A stretch of DNA of 64,000 bases, from assembly GCA_037447655.1 (NCBI GenBank), contig JBBHKE010003546.1, positions 1 to 64,000 on the forward strand. Reading direction: 5' to 3'. Under the pieces are notes generated by a model. The model searched no databases, had not been told where the DNA came from, and saw nothing but the letters and a program-made list of their open reading frames with translations. How positions within the stretch are numbered: the stretch's first letter is position 1; each line of letters begins with the position of its first letter. Positions 59,101-64,000 of the stretch are shown here, piece after piece. The DNA is from Zygnema cylindricum (lineage: Eukaryota > Streptophyta > Zygnematophyceae > Zygnematales > Zygnemataceae). Both the position numbers and the translations under genes were made by a program.

Positions 59101-62100
59101 CAATTAACAATCGAAAAAAAAAAGTTAGCTGAGAAGTATAAATAAGAACACAAATTTGCTAAATGGTGTTGCTTCGGAAGTCGTGGCTCGATTAAAGTAA
59201 GTGTTGCAGTAAATGGAAGATGACCGGTTCGAGAAGTCAGAAATGTGTTTAAGAAGGTTTAAACTTTTGCTAAGAGGCTAAAGATATAGCAAAAATGAGG
59301 TTTTGTGGATATTTCTGACCTCTACTTTCAATTGAAAACCTACAACCAGTTTCCCCCCTATTTGTTTTTTCATTTTCAGCCTTGACAGACACTCAAACAT
59401 ACCACCTACATTTTTTAGAGAAGTGAAAATCATATCACGAGGACCAGAATTTTTGAGTACGTTGAAAAAATAAGTTTTCGAGCAGTTCAAACCCACCCCA
59501 GTTAAAAAAATACACCTAACAAACAGCATAAAAAAAACATAAATTACTTTTCATTCTAGCCTACACATATCGGCTTTACAAAATCTTAACGAGGTTCGTC
59601 AAGTAAAACAGCAATCTCACAAAATGATGAATTAAATCGACAAATCGATCATTTTAAAAAAAAACCCAGAAACAACACTTCTGCAAACGATTTCTCCTCA
59701 AAACTGCCGCCTCCACAAAAACCAATAACACCCACGAATAGAAAAAGATAAGATACCTGCGAGGAAAACCATGACTTTCTTCTTCTCAGCCTCTCTCAGC
59801 CACTCTCGAAGAGTACTCTTTTTGGGAAGCTCAACCCCGAAGTTAGGCGTTGCCTTCCCTGAGAGATTATTCGTGTCACGTCCCCCATATAGATCCTTCA
59901 TGACCTCATCTCTCAAAGAAGCCACAAGTTTTTCAGATTCTGGTCGGATAGCCTCCTCACAACCCTCCACAACCTCCTCCACTGTATGGCGAAGGACCGA
60001 GGCATAGCTGTAAAATCAACGGCCCAAAACAAAAAAAAGAAAACCAGAAACAATAAGGAGGAATAATGATATCTAACGTGGAAGTCTCCAGTTTCATTTT
60101 CCTCGGAAGTTGAAATATAGACCACACGTTTAGGAGCAAAAACCCTATAAAGTTTCCTGGATCCCCCATCCTGGCTCACACCTGAATTGGACCATATGGA
60201 TACTAAAAGATCTACCAGGGACACCAAAAATATTAGCAAATTTTATTTTTTTTGTCTTTTGAATTTTCCTTTTGTGCGTGATTTCGACACAACGATGCAA
60301 AATAAATAACACTCATCTACAGCAAAAAACATTGATGCAAGAGAGAAACACAGAGGATTTTTGAGGTCTGGCTATCAGACACAACATAATCAGGCCCTTT
60401 ATATAAAAGATAGTTGTCATAACGAGAAGGTTCTCAAATGCAACCATTTGTGAGTATACAAATAAAGAAGTGCAGGTTGACCCAGATGGGAACAAACAGA
60501 AAACAAACGGATATTTAGGTTTATACATACTTCATTCGTCACGAGTAGCATCTTTAAAAATCATATTTTCGAACGGCAAGTCATGCTTCTCCTACTTCTT
60601 TCCCTTTGATTCTCGAACTAAAAACAAGTTTGTCGAAAAATTGAAGGACGTCAACATCTTTAACCTTTTGGAGACACTAAAAGATTTGATTTTTTCCAAT
60701 TCTCACATTGTGACAAAGTCTCCCCATTCACAATCTCCCCAGAGTCTCATGGCTCACAAGTGTCAGCTTCACAACGAGTTAATGGAACTGCTAGAACTCT
60801 TAAAGGGGAGGAGTATAGAGAGAGTAGATGGAAAGGGGAGAGAGAGGAGAGGGAGAGAAGGAAGAGTGTAGAGAGGGGAGGAAGGGAGAAGGAGGGAGGA
60901 AAGAGAGTAGGGAGAGTACAGGAATGGGAGGGGGAGGGAGAGTGAGTGGACAGATGTGAAGGGGCGAGGACGAGGGAGGGAAAGGGAAAGGGAGGGAAAA
61001 GGAGAGGGAGGGAGAGAGGAAGCTTACGGAAGACTCCAAATAGACTTTTCAAGCACATCGGGTTCGTTGTTCCCGGATGCCGTGAGTAAGAACGGTTCGA
61101 CCTGCAGCTGTCCTTTTTGGCCATGGCAAGAGAGAGAGAGGCGTAAGAACCATTACCGCGTTCATCTCTCAGACCTGAAAGAGTCGATCTCCTTTGACTT
61201 CCACCTTCCCTTCCTTTGAGTTCAACGCAGCTGTGACACTTTTAAAGTCGTTCGAAACATTCACAAGGAAGAAAAACACAAGCCTGAATGCCACAGACGA
61301 TCATCGAATAAAAAAATTCATCTACCTACCTAGTAGACAGCAAATTGTAACTCCTCAACACTAATTCACACCGTCATCTCCCACCTGCCCCTACATGCTC
61401 CACCACAGATCAGTGTCAAGAATGTAAAAATACTGGATCTCTCCACCTCCTCCCAAGTATCTCCCGGTGGTTCCGGACCTTACATCTGTCCATGACTGCA
61501 GTTTCAGCCATACGTTTGTGCCACTCATGAGCGACACCTGACGTTCCGAGGTTTCCCCACCGAATAACACCCACACTCGCTGCTTGGAAGTCGTTTCACT
61601 CTCTGCCGCGCCACCTGGCAAGTCCTGGTTGGCAGCTGATGGAGGTTCCTCCGCCAAAGATATTCCGTACCGCCTACACGCCCTCCTTAGAATCGACCGT
61701 AGCACTCCTGAATGGGACAAACCAACCTGTCACCCTCACCATCAATTAGAAACTCATAAAAAAACAAATGGATAACTTCTAACTTTTCATGTCACCTTAT
61801 AATCATGGCAGTATTGACCTTCCACGATCCTTAGCGGGATGTCGCAATTTCGAGTTCCTTCAGTTAGGTATCTCGTGACAAAGTGAGCCCTCAATTTTGA
61901 GTGCACACAACAATCCCTAAGTTATTTTTCCAGAAATTAATCTCTCCACATCAACATCGAGCTCTAAAGAAGGAATTCCGTGCAGGCGAAGTATTACTGA
62001 GTACAGCAATTTATAGAGAAAATTACAATAAAGATAAACTCAGTCAAAGTTGGCATAATTGATAAACTTAGCCGCAAATTGACATTGATCTGCAAAAAGA

Positions 62101-62891
62101 ATAAAATTTAATGTGTTCAACGGGATCCAAACCAATGCATAAGCTTCAGGCTCACGAAGACATGTGGATTAAACTAAAGGCTGGCAGGTTTTCTCCAATA
62201 ATCCACATTTGGTCAGTGTCGCTAACAACCGAGTCCTTGCAAAGGTCTCGATAAGAAACTCCACAAGAGGATATGTGCTGCTTATTGTCAAATATTTTAC
62301 ATGTATATCAGTCTTTCAGCCATCAGACCTGCGCCTGTTTAGTCATCAAATTGATTTCAAAATATGGAAAAAATAAATATAATGGAATATAATAAATAAT
62401 GGAACGCTTCGTCCATCATAATAAATCGCCTGGACTACAGTACAACTGCGCCACTTCAATAATTTTGCAATAACAACATCAAGAATTACATGAGCCTGAT
62501 TTGAAACCATCACACATAAAATTGTCTCAATTGACATTTTATTTTGCAAGTAAGCTTGTCAAAACAATCGCAACCAATTGCGGGGATTGTGCCTTTCCTC
62601 TTCTCCTTACTAAGGTGTTGCTACCTGAGCTGCCTGTTGAAACAAGAAGCTTGTCTGTTCCATGCCACTCATGATGTTGATGTCGGAAAACACCACATAT
62701 CCATGTTCACATTCCCCGATCAACTTCCCATCCTTATCTCGTTTCCCATTTATTCTTGCCGAGGGAGGGAGGTACCAGCCATCGACACGTGCAAAGTCCC
62801 GGAGACCTAATTCTTGAAACAAAAGGGAGGCTCCTTTTTGAATCATCGCGAGAACCTTCAGAGGAAAGCGTGGAGGAGTGTGATATGACAC
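53193..62891 (-). CDS. DDL: Two-domain D-alanine--D-alanine ligase, 5' end not found
   Basis: ATP-grasp enzyme joining two D-Ala for peptidoglycan. Plant copies are fused pairs acting in plastids. Minus-strand exons: 62625-62891, 61484-61726, one near 60080-60178 (unresolved), 59757-60007, 59026-59094, 58205-58269, 57741-57970, 56724-56802, 55756-55993, 55447-55492, 54446-54539, 53493-53555 and 53193-53303 (TAG). The first gives the end of domain 1 (YHTPPRFPLKVLAMI, LGLRDFARVDGWYLPP, SDINIMSGMEQTSFLF). Domain 2 starts at VLFGGETSERQVSLMSG and continues with VHGGIGEDGTLQ, KPASDGCSTGVAK, RWVEVTVGVLG, KFQGGTGVNLTPPPP, GFARIDAF and EANTVPGMTPSTV. Domain 2 keeps the metal-binding E-x-N, while domain 1 has D-I-N. 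The N-terminal two-thirds of domain 1 lies to the right of 62891, in or beyond the window. Confidence 0.92.
54336..54366 (-). repeat. Diverged copy of a DDL exon end and splice donor
   Basis: On the minus strand the sequence GCGGATATGGGCGAGGTAC repeats the end of the exon at 54446 (GCAGATACGGGCGAG|GTAC) about 104 bp downstream, including the GT donor. It could serve as an alternative donor or be a decayed local duplication. Confidence 0.55.
54610..54925. repeat. Homopurine (G/A) tract in a DDL intron
   Basis: About 315 bp almost wholly purine on the + strand (runs such as GGGAGAGGGAGAGAGAGAGG), so pyrimidine on the DDL transcript. It lies between exons 55447-55492 and 54446-54539. Open frames inside are low-complexity artefacts. 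Confidence 0.85.
60805..61022. repeat. Second homopurine tract in a DDL intron
   Basis: About 215 bp of G/A on the + strand (GGGGAGAGAGAGGAGAGGGA and similar), between the exons at 61484-61726 and 60080-60178. Same strand polarity as the tract at 54610. Confidence 0.85.
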
Positions 62892-64000
62892 CTGAAGTAG
62901 TCAGATGAAAAGTGGAGGTTAGGTTTTGGAGGCTCCTTCAAAACCTAAAAAACCCTCATCTGTCTTAATGTTGAACCAAAGATAAAAAGGACACAAGAAG
63001 TGATAATTATCCGAATCTGGATGGGCAACTTTTTCAGGTCATGGAAAAGGTAATACAGCTTATAGGGAACTTTAAAATAGACTGTAAGTCAGGAAATGAA
63101 TTAAAACGTTCCAGCATATGTATTTCCTTACATTGTTACTCTATGCAGGACCAGATTAATTGCCTGTACCAAAAAGAAAGGATAACAACACATTTTTCTT
63201 TCAGTAATAACACATTCAACTCTACAGAAAAACAAAAACAAGACGTTGAGCAGAGCGAAAAATGTCAAAACATGTTAAGTGAGAAAAACAACGATCACTG
63301 TGAAACTACATGGTCGACAAAACTGCCAAATAATAAAATTGCCCGATGAAAGCATTTTGACACCCCCAGTAGATACAGAAGACTCAGCCGAACAGAACAA
63401 AAATTTCTCTGGCGTAAACGAGGGTGAGCAGAAAATACGGAGAAAATTTAACGTCATAAAGCACGAATAGAAAATCTACCACCGATAATTGATTCTTGAA
63501 GACAAGCATTTGAAATAGTACAAATGCCACAATAAATTTAGTCCAATAAGCCCTAAGGCTGATAAAAAACATATATAAAGAAACATTAAGCTTGAAAAGC
63601 CTGCACAACTTCGACCCGCCACAACACTCGCTCCCAAGGCAAACTTAAACCAGCTATTTTAAACACATATTTGGTGTTGACTAAATCGGGCATATCATAA
63701 CATTCACCTTCTTGAACTGAATGACCGTCGGCATTATTCACGACCGGCTCATTTTAGTTTCAGAGTCAAACCGAAAGCTTTCATGAAAATTGGCCTTAAC
63801 ATTAATGGGCGGCATACAGTAAATTGCGGCTTGGTTTGCAAAAGCTTTACTTTGTGGAAATAGCCTTAAGAAAAACTGAAAAGGGATCTACCGACATTCC
63901 AAAGGGCAGTAAGAAAGGCATAACAACGGTAGTGGGCTTATACACCTAACTCTCACAAATAAAAAAACATACATCGTGCTTTCCAGAACAGCTCTCATCG
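62892..64000. other. Upstream of the last recognised DDL exon, nothing supported
   Basis: Probably intron. I looked on the minus strand for the rest of domain 1 (a NAIFDYRRKY-like exon is expected next) and did not find it. AT-rich sequence with shadow frames only. Confidence 0.45.

Noticed and set aside
60747-61219. Low-complexity ORFs on both strands
   Set aside because: They arise from the second G/A tract in a DDL intron.
1-64000. CRISPR arrays or prokaryotic operons
   Set aside because: No regularly spaced short repeats. The genes have introns and plant families, and the repeats are LTRs, MITEs and a TRIM.

Overview
The window is nuclear DNA from a streptophyte (a land plant or a charophycean alga). 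The host genes are split by GT-AG introns and match plant families: a Mediator MED26-like protein, an FQR1/WrbA quinone reductase, a PAIR1/PRD3-like meiotic protein and a two-domain D-Ala-D-Ala ligase of the plastid type. I cannot name the species. No bacterial operon, CRISPR array or rRNA is visible.

Positions 1-27560 are a nested stack of transposable elements. Six Ty1/copia copies (here A-F) from at least three LTR families are piled into one another. B (1623-7847, + strand) sits inside the RT region of A (- strand). D sits in the gag of E, and C abuts the truncated LTR of E. A 513-bp TRIM element (18045-18557, with an ACGTC target duplication) sits in the protease of C. F (21181-27534, 1010-bp LTRs, CTACT duplication) sits in a 306-bp hAT-type MITE. 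All coding regions carry stops or frameshifts. Shared unusual traits are a primer site matching the anticodon half of initiator tRNA-Met that overlaps the gag start codon, antisense tRNA-like modules in the LTRs, and GTAC clusters beside the LTR TATA boxes. The TRIM LTR contains a nearly perfect tRNA cloverleaf.

Positions 27561-64000 hold five host genes. A MED26-like gene (29185-33587, +), FQR1 (36558-39240, +, four exons, 204 aa, hAT-like insertion in intron 3), a small membrane-anchored CxxC zinc-type protein with a transit-peptide-like start (41403-43715, +, four exons, 158 aa), and a PAIR1/PRD3-like gene (47920-50472, +, eight exons, 323 aa, one GC-AG intron) are followed by a convergent D-Ala-D-Ala ligase gene (53193 to at least 62891, -). 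Exon coordinates were derived by eye from reading-frame phase, splice consensus and family homology, so each is a prediction.

The genes do not form a pathway. They are independent nuclear genes for transcription (MED26), redox (FQR1), plastid membrane function (CxxC protein), meiotic double-strand-break formation (PRD3) and plastid peptidoglycan precursor synthesis (DDL), with MITEs inserted in introns and near 5' ends.
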